DNA from: Nitrospinia bacterium
GTDB taxonomy: Bacteria; Nitrospinota; Nitrospinia; Nitrospinales; JAJDAT01
Reading direction: 5' to 3'
Length of the DNA stretch: 64,000 bases
Assembly (NCBI GenBank): GCA_029261715.1
Contig: JAJDAT010000005.1
Span: 1-64,000 of the forward strand
Each line of letters opens with the position of its first letter. The first letter of the stretch is position 1. A program made the translations under genes and the position numbers. The notes beneath the pieces are model-generated. The model saw only the letters and a list, made by a program, of their open reading frames with translations, was not told the origin of the DNA and did no database searches. Shown one piece after another: positions 1 to 8,419 of the stretch.

Positions 1-204
1 ATAAATTTCCGAAAACTCATGATCGGAAAAATACTTCACTCGCTTTTTCTCTTTCTCTCTCGGAATCCTTGTAACGGGATTGTCCTTGCACCAGCCCCAA
101 ACTTTGATGGCTTTGTTAAACGATGCGGAGAGAAAAGCAAGCTCCCGGTTAATCATGCATGGACCTACAGTCTCCTTTCTTTTCTGAACATACTCGTTGA
201 TTAA
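1..204 (-). pseudogene. Tyrosine recombinase (phage integrase) fragment, cut at both ends
   Basis: The whole stretch is open on the minus strand (68 codons, no stop) and runs off the left edge. It reads like the core-binding domain and start of the catalytic domain of a phage-type tyrosine recombinase: an INRELAFLSASFNKAIK segment, then NPVTRIP, then RVKYFSDHEF, matching the family pattern TvNReLa.L...fn.Ai, NPv, r.ryls.eE. The usual N-terminal part and a convincing start codon are missing, because at about position 200-205 the recognisable sequence switches to a YciH gene on the other strand. The catalytic R-H-R-Y part would lie outside the window. Most likely an integrase remnant at a recombination scar. 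An intact gene starting at an upstream TTG inside the YciH region is less likely. Confidence 0.6.
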
Positions 205-519
205 AAAGGTAGAATCTGCCCCGGCTGTGGTAATCCCGTTAACCAATGCACCTGTCGCAAACGGACATCACCATCCAGTGACGGTAACGTACGAGTCTCC
301 CGTGAGAAGAAGGGCAGAAAGGGTAAAGGTGTCACTTTGATTAAAGGGCTCAATATGGATGCTACTACCCTGGCATTGATGAGCAAGAAGCTCAAAGTTA
401 TGTGCGGTTCCGGCGGTACGGTCAAAGAAGGCGTCATCGAGATCCAAGGCGACCATATTGAACGTATACTTGACTATTTGAAGAAGCAAGGCGTGAAGGC
501 CAAACGGGCTGGTGGGTGA
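205..519 (+). pseudogene. yciH: SUI1/eIF1-like translation factor (YciH family), 5'-truncated
   Basis: In one frame the sequence gives KGRICPGCG, then CTC (a C-x2-C plus C-x-C zinc-ribbon-like N-terminus), GRKGKGVTLI, KLKVMCGSGGTVKEG and GDHIERIL, ending KRAGG. This is the standard YciH/SUI1 protein, whose relatives bind the small ribosomal subunit. The N-terminal residues before KGR (usually like VYSTD) and the start codon are absent: an in-frame TAA sits at 202-204 and the preceding bases belong to an opposite-strand recombinase fragment. The only usable later start is TTG at 337, which would drop the zinc motif and the first core strand. I therefore call it a truncated gene. Translation from a rare start near 205 cannot be excluded. 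Confidence 0.65.
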
Positions 520-523
520 ACTA

Positions 524-558
524 CATGCTTCTTTGAAGCATGAGGCTTCGAGAGCCTC
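524..558. repeat. Two adjacent perfect hairpins after the YciH fragment
   Basis: CATGCTTC (524-531) and GAAGCATG (535-542) form an 8-bp stem with a TTT loop. Sharing its edge, GAGGCT (542-547) and AGCCTC (553-558) form a 6-bp stem. Neither is followed by a U-tract, so they are not typical intrinsic terminators. They may protect the RNA 3' end or be part of a decayed repeat. Confidence 0.5.
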
Positions 559-582
559 CTAAGGAACAAGTGGAAAAAATAA

Positions 583-633
583 CCTAGATCCTTCACTTTT
601 AGACTACTTCGCAGTCTATCCGTTCTAGGATGA
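583..633 (-). repeat. Dispersed GTCATCCT...GAAGGATCT-type repeat unit
   Basis: On the minus strand the unit starts GTCATCCTAGAACGGATAG and ends AAGTGAAGGATCTAGG, with an internal AGACT/AGTCT hairpin. It resembles the GTCATCCTGAGCGAAG...GAAGGATCT repeats scattered through many bacterial genomes. Only this copy was noticed in the window. The rest of 520-836 holds two hairpins upstream and one short coding-like relic, but no supportable gene. Confidence 0.45.
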
Positions 634-727
634 CGTCGTTTTTGGCTTTTACGTGAAACAAGATCTTTTTTCGAGCAACCATTGATCTAGTTCCTTTTTC
701 AATTAATACGGCTTCCGGATCTGACCC
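599..727 (-). pseudogene. Short coding-like relic ending inside the dispersed repeat
   Basis: A minus-strand frame from 727 to a stop at 599-601 reads like protein (SDPEAVLIEKGTRSMVARKK, then KAKNDVILERIDCEVV). Its last 15 or so residues are encoded by the repeat unit. The only ATG (680-682) would give 27 residues. I do not recognise the family. It may be the tail of a lost gene read into the repeat, or chance. Confidence 0.2.
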
Positions 728-836
728 TCAATGTGACATTTTTTTAATTTTAGTTTCTTGATCAATTAACGGGCGAAGCCAGTTTGACACTCAGCCTGAA
801 AATTTTTACTTTGCAAGGTTTGTTTAATCCAAGTTT

Positions 837-3677
837 TTACTTCTTAGGTTTGAGGACGTCTTTCAGGTATTTGCCGGTGCTGGAGTTTTTGACTTTGACA
901 ATTTCTTCGGGAGTTCCTTCCGCGATAATTTCTCCGCCGCCATCTCCGCCTTCCGGTCCTAGATCAAGAATATAATCCGCCGTTTTAATCACGTCGAGAT
1001 TGTGCTCGATAACGATGATCGTGTTACCTGCGTCGACTAATTGGTTTAATACTTTTAGAAGTTGTTGGACGTCGGCAAAGTGAAGACCTGTGGTGGGTTC
1101 GTCTAAAATGTATAAGGTTCTTCCTGTGCTTCTTTTGCTTAATTCCTTAGAAAGCTTAACGCGTTGAGCTTCGCCGCCAGAAAGTGTTGTGGCTGGTTGT
1201 CCTAGTTTGATGTAATCCAATCCCACTTGCGATATTGTATCGAGCTTAGTTTTAATTGAGGGAATATTCTCAAAAAAGATGACGGATTGCTCGATGGTCA
1301 TTTCTAAAATTTCTGAGATATTTTTGCCTTTGTATGCAATATCTTGAGTTTCTCTATTAAACCTTTTTCCCTGGCAGATTTCGCAGGTTACAAAAATATC
1401 CGGGAGGAAATGCATTTCCACTTTTATGATTCCATCGCCCTGGCAAGCTTCGCACCGTCCGCCTTTTACGTTAAAGCTGAACCTTCCTGGTTTATAGCCT
1501 CTAAGTTTGGATTCAGGCAATTCGGCAAATAATTCTCTTATGTGAGTGAATACTCCGGTGTAGGTAGCCGGGTTTGATCTTGGGGTTCTGCCGATCGGAG
1601 ATTGGTCGATATCGATCACTTTATCAATCCATTGAATCCCTTTAATTTTTTCAAATTTTCCCGGTTTTTCTGTCGATCTCCAAAAGTGTTGCGCTAAGGC
1701 TTTGTAGAGTATTTCGATGACTAAGGTGCTTTTGCCTGACCCAGAGACGCCAGTGACACATGTCAGCTTTCCTAGAGGAAAACTGGCGTTTACATTTTTT
1801 AAGTTATTTTGTTTGGCGTTTAATATCTCAATTGATTTGCCCAGTCCTTCTCTTCTTTGTTTGGGAACTTCTATTTGTTTCTCTCCGGAAAGATAGTTCC
1901 CTGTAAGAGATTTTTTTTCTTTCAAAAGATCTTTGGGAAGCCCGGAAAAAACAATTGTCCCACCATGCACTCCGGCGCCAGGACCTAAATCCACGACATG
2001 GTTCGAAGCTCGGATTGTTTGTTCGTCGTGCTCTACTACAATGACGGTATTTCCCAGGTCTCTTAATTTTGTGAGAGTACCGAGTAGCCGGTCGTTATCT
2101 CTTTGGTGGAGTCCTATACTGGGTTCGTCTAATACATAAAGTACGCCGGTTAGACAGGAACCTATTTGAGTAGCAAGGCGAATACGTTGGCCTTCGCCGC
2201 CGGAAAGCGTTGCCGAAGAACGATTTAATGTTAAGTAGTCTAATCCCACATCATTAAGAAAACCGATTCTTTCCACAATTTCTTTGACGATTCTTCGCGC
2301 GATAAATTTTTCTTGTTTGTCTAATTTGATGTCGCCAAAAAACACCTTTAGCTTTTTGATTGAGAGGGCCGTCAATTCAACGATATTTCTTTTATTTACG
2401 CGTACGGAAAGTCCCGCTTTGGTTAATCGGTTTCCTTTACAAGAAGGGCAGGGAAGGGAGCGCATGTATTTACTAATTTCTTCCCGCATAGTTACCGAAT
2501 CTGTTTCGGTGTATCGCCTTTCTAATTCCGGTATGATTCCCTCAAAAGAGCTTTTGTAAAAGTGCCTGCGGTTTTCTTTTTCGTAATGGTATTTAATCGT
2601 TTCCTCTTCAGAACCATGTAGTAAAACTTTTTGGATCTTTTTGGATAGTTTGGCGAAAGGAGTGTTAAAGCGGAATTCAAAATGATCCGCAACCGCTTCC
2701 AATTTTTGAATAAAATAAATGGAGTCGCGTTTTGCCCATGGCTTAATGGCCCCATCTCTAATTGAAAGACTAGGGTCAGGAACTACTAAGTCAGGATCTA
2801 TCTCTGGTTTGGAGCCTAGTCCGTCACACTTAGGGCATGCTCCGGTTGGATTATTAAATGAAAATAATCTCGGTTCTAATTCTGGATAACTGATACGGCA
2901 ATAGCTACAGGCAAATTTTTCGCTAAATGGTAAATCTTCATGTTCGCCCTCTTTTTCACCTAATATTGAAACGATTAGCGAGCCGTCGGCAAGCTCAAGA
3001 CCCTTTTCTACAGATTCTGCAATCCTTTTAGATAAACCAGTTTTGATGACTAATCGATCAATGACTATATCTATAGTGTGTTTATATTTTTTATTTAAAA
3101 TGATTTCTTCATCAAGAGATCTTATTTCTCCGTTGATGCGGGCCCTAACGAAGCCCTTCTTTTTCATTTGGGCCAGTTCTTTTTTAAATTCTCCTTTTCT
3201 ATCTTTTACAAGAGGGGAGAGAATGAGGGCTTTTTGCCCTTCGGGTAATTTTTGCACTTGATCGACAATTTGTTGAACCGTTTGAGATGAAATTTCGCGA
3301 TCACACCCATAGCAAATTACGCGTCCTATTCGCGCGTAAAGCAATCTCAAATAATCGTAAATTTCTGTAACGGTTCCAACTGTGGATCGAGGGTTTTTGC
3401 TGGTTGTTTTTTGTTCGATGGAAATAGCGGGGGACAACCCTTCAATATAGTCGATGTCCGGTTTTTCCATGAGCTCAAGGAATTGCCGAGCGTAGGCCGA
3501 AAGGGATTCGACATAGCGTCTTTGCCCTTCCGCATAAATCGTGTCAAAAGCTAAAGAAGATTTTCCCGATCCGCTGAGTCCCGTTATGACTACTAATTGA
3601 TTCCTGGGAAGTTCAAGGTCGATATTTTTCAGATTATGTTCTCTAGCGCCTTTTATTACTATTTTTTCAATGGCCAT
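837..3677 (-). CDS. uvrA: UvrABC excision nuclease subunit A
   Basis: DNA-damage recognition ATPase of nucleotide excision repair, acting in the cytoplasm as a dimer that loads UvrB. At 946 residues it has the normal family length. Two ABC modules are visible: Walker A GLSGSGKS at residues 33-40 followed by the UvrA-typical [20 protein letters not shown], and a second GVSGSGKST about two-thirds along. Both signature motifs are intact ([16 protein letters not shown]). The zinc module CEACQGDG...CEICQGKRF is present. The first cysteine pair is a slightly unusual CYGC. The gene lies 61 bp downstream of the ubiD-like gene on the same strand and is probably co-transcribed with it. I found no LexA box. 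The call is very secure. Confidence 0.98.
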   Translation of the reverse strand: MAIEKIVIKGAREHNLKNIDLELPRNQLVVITGLSGSGKSSLAFDTIYAEGQRRYVESLSAYARQFLELMEKPDIDYIEGLSPAISIEQKTTSKNPRSTVGTVTEIYDYLRLLYARIGRVICYGCDREISSQTVQQIVDQVQKLPEGQKALILSPLVKDRKGEFKKELAQMKKKGFVRARINGEIRSLDEEIILNKKYKHTIDIVIDRLVIKTGLSKRIAESVEKGLELADGSLIVSILGEKEGEHEDLPFSEKFACSYCRISYPELEPRLFSFNNPTGACPKCDGLGSKPEIDPDLVVPDPSLSIRDGAIKPWAKRDSIYFIQKLEAVADHFEFRFNTPFAKLSKKIQKVLLHGSEEETIKYHYEKENRRHFYKSSFEGIIPELERRYTETDSVTMREEISKYMRSLPCPSCKGNRLTKAGLSVRVNKRNIVELTALSIKKLKVFFGDIKLDKQEKFIARRIVKEIVERIGFLNDVGLDYLTLNRSSATLSGGEGQRIRLATQIGSCLTGVLYVLDEPSIGLHQRDNDRLLGTLTKLRDLGNTVIVVEHDEQTIRASNHVVDLGPGAGVHGGTIVFSGLPKDLLKEKKSLTGNYLSGEKQIEVPKQRREGLGKSIEILNAKQNNLKNVNASFPLGKLTCVTGVSGSGKSTLVIEILYKALAQHFWRSTEKPGKFEKIKGIQWIDKVIDIDQSPIGRTPRSNPATYTGVFTHIRELFAELPESKLRGYKPGRFSFNVKGGRCEACQGDGIIKVEMHFLPDIFVTCEICQGKRFNRETQDIAYKGKNISEILEMTIEQSVIFFENIPSIKTKLDTISQVGLDYIKLGQPATTLSGGEAQRVKLSKELSKRSTGRTLYILDEPTTGLHFADVQQLLKVLNQLVDAGNTIIVIEHNLDVIKTADYILDLGPEGGDGGGEIIAEGTPEEIVKVKNSSTGKYLKDVLKPKK

Positions 3678-3738
3678 TTATTTGATAAGTTTTATTAGGT
3701 TTGTGTGTTTTTGAGGTTGGATGAATTTGATCTAAAAA

Positions 3739-5565
3739 TTAGTTTTCGGATGGGAAAAGTCGGCCCCATTTTTGGTCGACACGTTGTTTGATTTCGGCAG
3801 ACATTTCTATTTCTTCAGGCCAATCCTGGGTATAACCTTCTTCTGGATATTTTTTGGTTACGTCAATTCCCACGCGGTTTCCAAAAAAATAAAAATCTCT
3901 TTGTGGATCTAAATTGGCGAAGAATTTCCAAAGAGCGCGCGAGGTATCGTCTAAATCGATGTGTCCTTCGAAAACAATCAGGAAATTGATTCCTGGAAAC
4001 TTGGCGTTTTCAAAAAACGTTTTAATAAAATCTGCGGACTGTCCAGGTTTTGTTTTATCAAGAGAGGCGAGTAATAGTTGCGTTCCGTTTTTTCTGCGTA
4101 TTAGTAAAAAACGGTTAACTTCTTCAAACATATTTTTTGCCGACTCGGGATCAAATTCTATTTCGTCTTGCGTAGTAAGATCTGATTTGTCCTCAAAGCC
4201 TAATTCTCCCTTTACCTTATCGGTAGCGTCAAAGCCGACTTTTGAACCATACAAAGCTTGGTCGGATGAATGATTTAATACGTCTAAAATACCTTCGGTA
4301 AAGAATAGATTGTTTTTTTGAAAAAATCGTTCTAGAAGGAGATCCATAATTTTTTCGTAATCGCTAACGTTTATTTCTGCATCTACGACCATGATGGTTT
4401 TAACAAAACTCATCTGTCCCATGCTCCAAAGAGCGCTCATTAACCTTCTTGCCTGCATTGGATAGCGTTTATCGATAGAAACGATTACACAGTTATGAAA
4501 AACGCCTTCCATTGGCATATCCATGTCGACGATCTCGGGCAAATGAAGTCGCATGAGAGGTAGAAAGATTCTTTCAGTCGCTTTGCCAAGATAAAAATCT
4601 TCTTGCGGAGGAATACCAACAATGGTTGTTAAATAAATGGGATCTTTGCGATGGGTAATTGCCGTTACTCTAAAGACAGGATATTCTCCGTCTTGCGAAT
4701 AGTAACCCGTGTGATCTCCAAAAGGACCTTCTACTTTCGCCTCGTTTGGATCAATTATTCCTTCAAGGATAATTTCGGCAGAAGCCGGAACCTCTAGGTC
4801 AACTGTTTTACACTTAACTAAAGGAACGGGAGATTTTCTTAAAAACCCGGATAAAAGGAACTCGTCGATTCCATAAGGAAGAGGCGCGGATGCAGAATAA
4901 CAAGAAGCGGGGTCGGCTCCTATTGCGACAGCAACTTCCATTTTTTGATTTCTTTTTTTAAACTCGTGAAAAAAATGAGCTCCATCTTTATGGATATGCC
5001 AATGCATCCCGGTTGATTTGTTGTCAAAAACCTGCATCCGATACAATCCAACGTTGCGAATTTTCCCGTCCGCATCTCGATTAATTACCATAGGGAGGGT
5101 TATAAAGCGGCCTGCGTCATCTGGCCAGCACTGGAGAATGGGTAGTTTTGACAAATCGACTGCGTCTCCTGTCAAAACAACTTCCTGACATGGCGCAGAG
5201 GTCGTCATGCGCGGTGGAAACTTCGAAGCCTCCAAAAGCATTGGCAACATTTTAATTTTTTCAATCATTCCCGTTGGCGGAGCGACTTTAACAAACCGTT
5301 CAATTTCTTTTGCGATATCGTCTAGGTCATTGACCTCCAGCGCCAATTGCATTCTTTTATAACTTCCGAAAGCGTTAATTAGAACGGGAATTTGGCTGCC
5401 TTCTACATTTTCAAATAATAGGGCTTTGCCACCGTCGGGGCTTTTTGAGACACGGTCTGTTATTTCAGAAATTTCAAGGACTGGAGAGACTAGTTCTTTG
5501 ATACGAACTAATTCTCCTTCGCTTTCTAATTTTTGAACAAATTCTTTTAATGAAAAATAGGACAT
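3739..5565 (-). CDS. ubiD: UbiD-family decarboxylase (menaquinone/ubiquinone type)
   Basis: Member of the UbiD family, prenylated-FMN-dependent (de)carboxylases that act on aromatic or alpha,beta-unsaturated acids, classically 4-hydroxy-polyprenylbenzoate in quinone synthesis. The UbiD signature region EGPFGDHTGYYS, carrying a catalytic acidic residue, is clear, as are the N-terminal family segments (GKALLFENVEG, LPILQCWPDDAG). At 608 residues it is longer than E. coli UbiD (497) and closer to the menaquinone-type proteins. No UbiX flavin prenyltransferase or other quinone gene is in the window, so the substrate is not settled. It is the first gene of a likely ubiD-uvrA transcript. Confidence 0.9.
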   Translation of the reverse strand: MSYFSLKEFVQKLESEGELVRIKELVSPVLEISEITDRVSKSPDGGKALLFENVEGSQIPVLINAFGSYKRMQLALEVNDLDDIAKEIERFVKVAPPTGMIEKIKMLPMLLEASKFPPRMTTSAPCQEVVLTGDAVDLSKLPILQCWPDDAGRFITLPMVINRDADGKIRNVGLYRMQVFDNKSTGMHWHIHKDGAHFFHEFKKRNQKMEVAVAIGADPASCYSASAPLPYGIDEFLLSGFLRKSPVPLVKCKTVDLEVPASAEIILEGIIDPNEAKVEGPFGDHTGYYSQDGEYPVFRVTAITHRKDPIYLTTIVGIPPQEDFYLGKATERIFLPLMRLHLPEIVDMDMPMEGVFHNCVIVSIDKRYPMQARRLMSALWSMGQMSFVKTIMVVDAEINVSDYEKIMDLLLERFFQKNNLFFTEGILDVLNHSSDQALYGSKVGFDATDKVKGELGFEDKSDLTTQDEIEFDPESAKNMFEEVNRFLLIRRKNGTQLLLASLDKTKPGQSADFIKTFFENAKFPGINFLIVFEGHIDLDDTSRALWKFFANLDPQRDFYFFGNRVGIDVTKKYPEEGYTQDWPEEIEMSAEIKQRVDQKWGRLFPSEN

Positions 5566-5605
5566 TATTTAGCGGTTTTTTTGGGTGAAACGAGGCAAAT
5601 AAGCA

Positions 5606-5633
5606 ATTATACAGGATTATTTCCCACCGTCGA
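5606..5633 (-). promoter_or_regulatory. Putative sigma70 promoter for the ubiD-uvrA unit
   Basis: On the minus strand TCGACG (5628-5633) and a perfect TATAAT (5606-5611) are separated by 16 bp, about 35-40 bp before the ubiD start codon. The -10 is consensus and the -35 matches four of six. Confidence 0.45.
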
Positions 5634-5688
5634 TTGAATATTAGATTTATTACGAGTCTTATTAAATACCCAACATACTGACGCTAAG

Positions 5689-5718
5689 ATTCCGCCATTA
5701 AATAGGTATTGGCGGAAT
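5689..5718. repeat. Perfect 9-bp inverted repeat between divergent ubiD and oppB
   Basis: ATTCCGCCA (5689-5697) and TGGCGGAAT (5710-5718) are exact inverted copies 12 bp apart, in the shared upstream region of two divergent genes. There is no U-tract. It could be an operator or a stable hairpin. Confidence 0.45.
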
Positions 5719-5782
5719 TGCGTGTCGAGCTTTTGGCTGTCGGATTAATAATAGAACTCTTTGCTGCTCATGTTACTCATTA

Positions 5783-5791
5783 TGTTAAAAT
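5783..5791 (+). promoter_or_regulatory. Putative extended -10 promoter for oppB, implying a near-leaderless mRNA
   Basis: TG (5783-5784), one base, then TAAAAT (5786-5791) matches the extended -10 pattern. Transcription would begin near 5798, only a few bases before the oppB ATG at 5801. This fits the absence of any Shine-Dalgarno there. No good -35 is visible. Confidence 0.35.
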
Positions 5792-5800
5792 AGTCTCATT

Positions 5801-6715
5801 ATGATACGGTTCGCAATTAAACGAATTTTACAAGGAATTCCGGTTCTTATTGCAGTCAGCTTAATTACATTTTTTGTAATGAAAGCCGCTCCTGGGGGTC
5901 CTTTTGATAAAGACAAAAAGTTGCCGCCAGAAATTATGGCTAATATTGAGGCAAAATACCATTTGGATGAGCCTCTTTGGAATCAATACTTATATTACAT
6001 AGGTGGGGCTATAAAGGGTGATTTAGGACCTTCTTATAAATATATTGGGCGCGATGTTTCCGATATTATTTTAGAGACCTTCCCTGTGTCCTTTGTTTTA
6101 GGTATTTGCGCTCTCTTAGTGATCATAGGGGTAGGAATTCCAGCGGGGATTTTGTCTGCATATAGGGCCAATTCGATTATTGACACAGGGATTATTATTT
6201 TAGCGACTGCTGGGATATCGTTTCCCAGTTTTGTTTTAGGTAGTATGTTGGTTTTAGTCTTTTCCCATCATTTGCATTGGTTACCGCCTGCTTTGTGGGA
6301 AAGTCCACGGCATGTGGTTTTGCCAGCGCTAGCCTTGGGAGCTGGATATGCAGGATATGTTGCTCGCTTAACGCGTTCGACGTTTATAGAAGTTTTGAGC
6401 GCAGATTATATCCGCACTGCCAGAGCGAAAGGATTGAGCGACTTTCAGATTTTATATAAGCATGCCTTAAAAAATGCAATTTCTCCAATTCTTTCCGTGA
6501 TGGGACCAATTGCGGCAGGGGTTGTGACGGGATCGTTTATCATTGAATTTATTTTTTCTATCCCAGGAATGGGTAGTTTTTTTATTACGGCAGTGAGCAA
6601 TCGAGATTATCCACTAATAATGGGAGTGACTCTGGTTTATTCCGTTTTGATTGTGCTCTCGAATATCTTAGTCGATATGGCTTATGCTTGGTTAGATCCA
6701 AGAGTACAAGTCTAA
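5801..6715 (+). CDS. oppB: Dipeptide/oligopeptide ABC transporter permease, DppB/OppB type
   Basis: Inner-membrane permease of a peptide/nickel-type ABC importer. The N-terminus (IRFAIKRILQGIPVLIAVSL) is the usual first membrane segment of DppB/OppB, followed by a periplasmic stretch with APGGPFD and several more helices. The cytoplasmic coupling EAA loop is visible as YIRTARAKGLSDFQILYKHA. The length, 304 residues, is normal. The ATG has no Shine-Dalgarno but is supported by the conserved N-terminus. Its natural partner, the OppC-type permease, lies 4.1 kb downstream on the same strand behind three opposite-strand genes. No binding protein or ATPase is in the window, so the substrate is unknown. 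Confidence 0.93.
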   Translation: MIRFAIKRILQGIPVLIAVSLITFFVMKAAPGGPFDKDKKLPPEIMANIEAKYHLDEPLWNQYLYYIGGAIKGDLGPSYKYIGRDVSDIILETFPVSFVLGICALLVIIGVGIPAGILSAYRANSIIDTGIIILATAGISFPSFVLGSMLVLVFSHHLHWLPPALWESPRHVVLPALALGAGYAGYVARLTRSTFIEVLSADYIRTARAKGLSDFQILYKHALKNAISPILSVMGPIAAGVVTGSFIIEFIFSIPGMGSFFITAVSNRDYPLIMGVTLVYSVLIVLSNILVDMAYAWLDPRVQV

Positions 6716-6768
6716 ATTGCATATAACCTGAGAAATGATCTAAATCCCTGTGACTATTCTCTAAGGTT

Positions 6769-7173
6769 TTACTCGACTCGTATCAAAATTTTGTCGTAGA
6801 CGGGTGGGTTGTAGGGTACATGATTGCCATAGGCAAATAGAGCTGTTAGCCCGTGTTGACCAGGAGCTAATTCAATTATTTGGCAGGCCTTGCCATGTCC
6901 CATATGAATTATATGTTTTTTTCCTAAAGGCATACTTAAGTCTGTTGGAAGCGAAGTGAATAAAATATGATGGTGACCTTTTCCTTCGTTCACTCCCATT
7001 TTGGCAGGTTCCACAATTAAGTTTTTTGCATTCATGCAAACTTTGACAGGGCTCTTTACGGTTGCTCCGTTTTGAGGCTCTATTATTGTCACGCGTTTTT
7101 CGTCGGCAAAAGATTGCGTTTGTAATAAAAACCAACAAAATATTATTGCTGCTGGGAATTTCATCAACCTCAT
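6769..7173 (-). CDS. Secreted DUF4399 protein
   Basis: Small exported protein of 134 residues. An N-terminal signal peptide (KFPAAIIFCWFLLQTQSFA, with cleavage before DEK) precedes a single beta-rich domain with the DUF4399-type pattern: a GATVKSPVKVCM start, a histidine cluster at EGKGHHH, and a GHGKACQIIELAPGQHGLTAL motif. The histidines suggest possible metal binding, but the function is unknown. The start at 7173 is supported by AAGGAGA just upstream. It lies 46 bp downstream of the HD-GYP regulator on the same strand and may be transcribed with it. A link to signalling would be inference only. Confidence 0.75.
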   Translation of the reverse strand: MRLMKFPAAIIFCWFLLQTQSFADEKRVTIIEPQNGATVKSPVKVCMNAKNLIVEPAKMGVNEGKGHHHILFTSLPTDLSMPLGKKHIIHMGHGKACQIIELAPGQHGLTALFAYGNHVPYNPPVYDKILIRVE

Positions 7174-7219
7174 AAATCAATCTCCTTAATTAGGCCTCAA
7201 TTATTTATGATTGAATGCG

Positions 7220-8284
7220 TTAGAGTTCCTTGTCGTCTGAAAACTTACTTCGAATTTCTATTACTTCTGGAAGTATGATTTTAAACTTATCTACTAGATC
7301 AGGTTGGAAGTGTGTTCCTTTTTTTTCTTCGAGGAATTCCATGGCATTTTCTATCGTCCATGCTTTTTTGTAAGGTCTTTCCGAAGTGAGGGCGTCAAAA
7401 ACGTCGCAAATGGCGACGATCCTTCCTTCGAAAGAAATTTCTTTTCCTTTTAATCCCTTAGGGTAGCCCGATCCATCCCATTTTTCGTGATGATGTAGAG
7501 CGACGGCTTTAGCCATTTGCATAAGAGATGAATCGTTTCCAGATAATATCTCAGCTCCAATGTCGACATGAGTATTCATGATTTCGCGTTCTTTAGGATC
7601 TAGTTTTCCAGGCTTTAACAAAATACTATCGGGGATTCCTATTTTCCCTATATCGTGCATGGGGCTGGCTTGTAATAGCAGTTCGCTTTCTTCTATAGAC
7701 ATTCCAGCTTCCAGACCTAAACGAGCTGAAAACTGGCTCATACGAACGACGTGCATTCCTGTTTCGTTATCTCTATACTCACCGGCGAGGCCTAACCGAT
7801 TGATAACCTCCAGTCTAGTGTCTCGCAATTCTTTAGTTCGGTCTTGAACTTTTTGTTCTAGTATTTGGTTTTGCTTTTCTTGTTGCTTCAAAAGCGTTCG
7901 TAATTTGATGTGAGTGCGAACTCGCGCTAAGACTTCTTCTCGGCGAAATGGTTTAGTGATGTAATCCATTCCCCCATGATCAAAACCTTTACAGATTTGA
8001 TCCGTGTCGTTTAGCGCTGAAATGAAAATAACCGCGATATCTTTAGTGATGGGATTTTCTTTTAGACGATTGCATGTTTCAAAACCATCTATTCCAGGCA
8101 TCATAATGTCTAAAAGAATTAAGTCTGGGCAGAAATTGTCCGCTATCTCAAGGGCGATTTCTCCAGTGGGAGCTGCCGAAATTTCGTAGCCTTCTTCTTC
8201 TAAAGTTTTTCCTAAAACGTCAATATTTGCGGGTGTGTCGTCGACGATTAGAATTTTTCCGGGTAATTCTTGTTCTTCGTTCAC
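7220..8284 (-). CDS. Response regulator: REC plus HD-GYP domain
   Basis: Two-component output protein predicted to hydrolyse cyclic di-GMP. Residues 10-125 form a receiver domain with acidic pocket DD (15-16), phospho-acceptor D59 (LILLDIMMPG) and K111 (YITKPF). A short coiled linker (about 130-160) leads to an HD-GYP domain with intact signatures: H210-D211 in HDIGK and HHHEKWDGSGYP ending in the GYP at 273-275. A phosphodiesterase role is therefore expected. It lies 135 bp downstream of a hybrid histidine kinase on the same strand, its probable partner. The length, 354 residues, is typical. The ATG at 8284 fits the domain start. Confidence 0.93.
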   Translation of the reverse strand: MNEEQELPGKILIVDDTPANIDVLGKTLEEEGYEISAAPTGEIALEIADNFCPDLILLDIMMPGIDGFETCNRLKENPITKDIAVIFISALNDTDQICKGFDHGGMDYITKPFRREEVLARVRTHIKLRTLLKQQEKQNQILEQKVQDRTKELRDTRLEVINRLGLAGEYRDNETGMHVVRMSQFSARLGLEAGMSIEESELLLQASPMHDIGKIGIPDSILLKPGKLDPKEREIMNTHVDIGAEILSGNDSSLMQMAKAVALHHHEKWDGSGYPKGLKGKEISFEGRIVAICDVFDALTSERPYKKAWTIENAMEFLEEKKGTHFQPDLVDKFKIILPEVIEIRSKFSDDKEL

Positions 8285-8419
8285 TTAGATCCTCGCGCTT
8301 TGGCTAAATTAAAATTACCAAAAGCCTTTTTTATATTAAGTTGTTTGATGGCGATTATGAGTCAGTTAATTAGTTAGAAATATTTTAAATATTATAAATC
8401 AATTTTGTAAAATGCAACC

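Noticed and set aside
19-204. Plus-strand frame of 61 codons ending LNILVD before the YciH frame
   Set aside because: It is antisense to the tyrosine-recombinase fragment, whose minus-strand reading matches a known family, and it has no recognisable content of its own.
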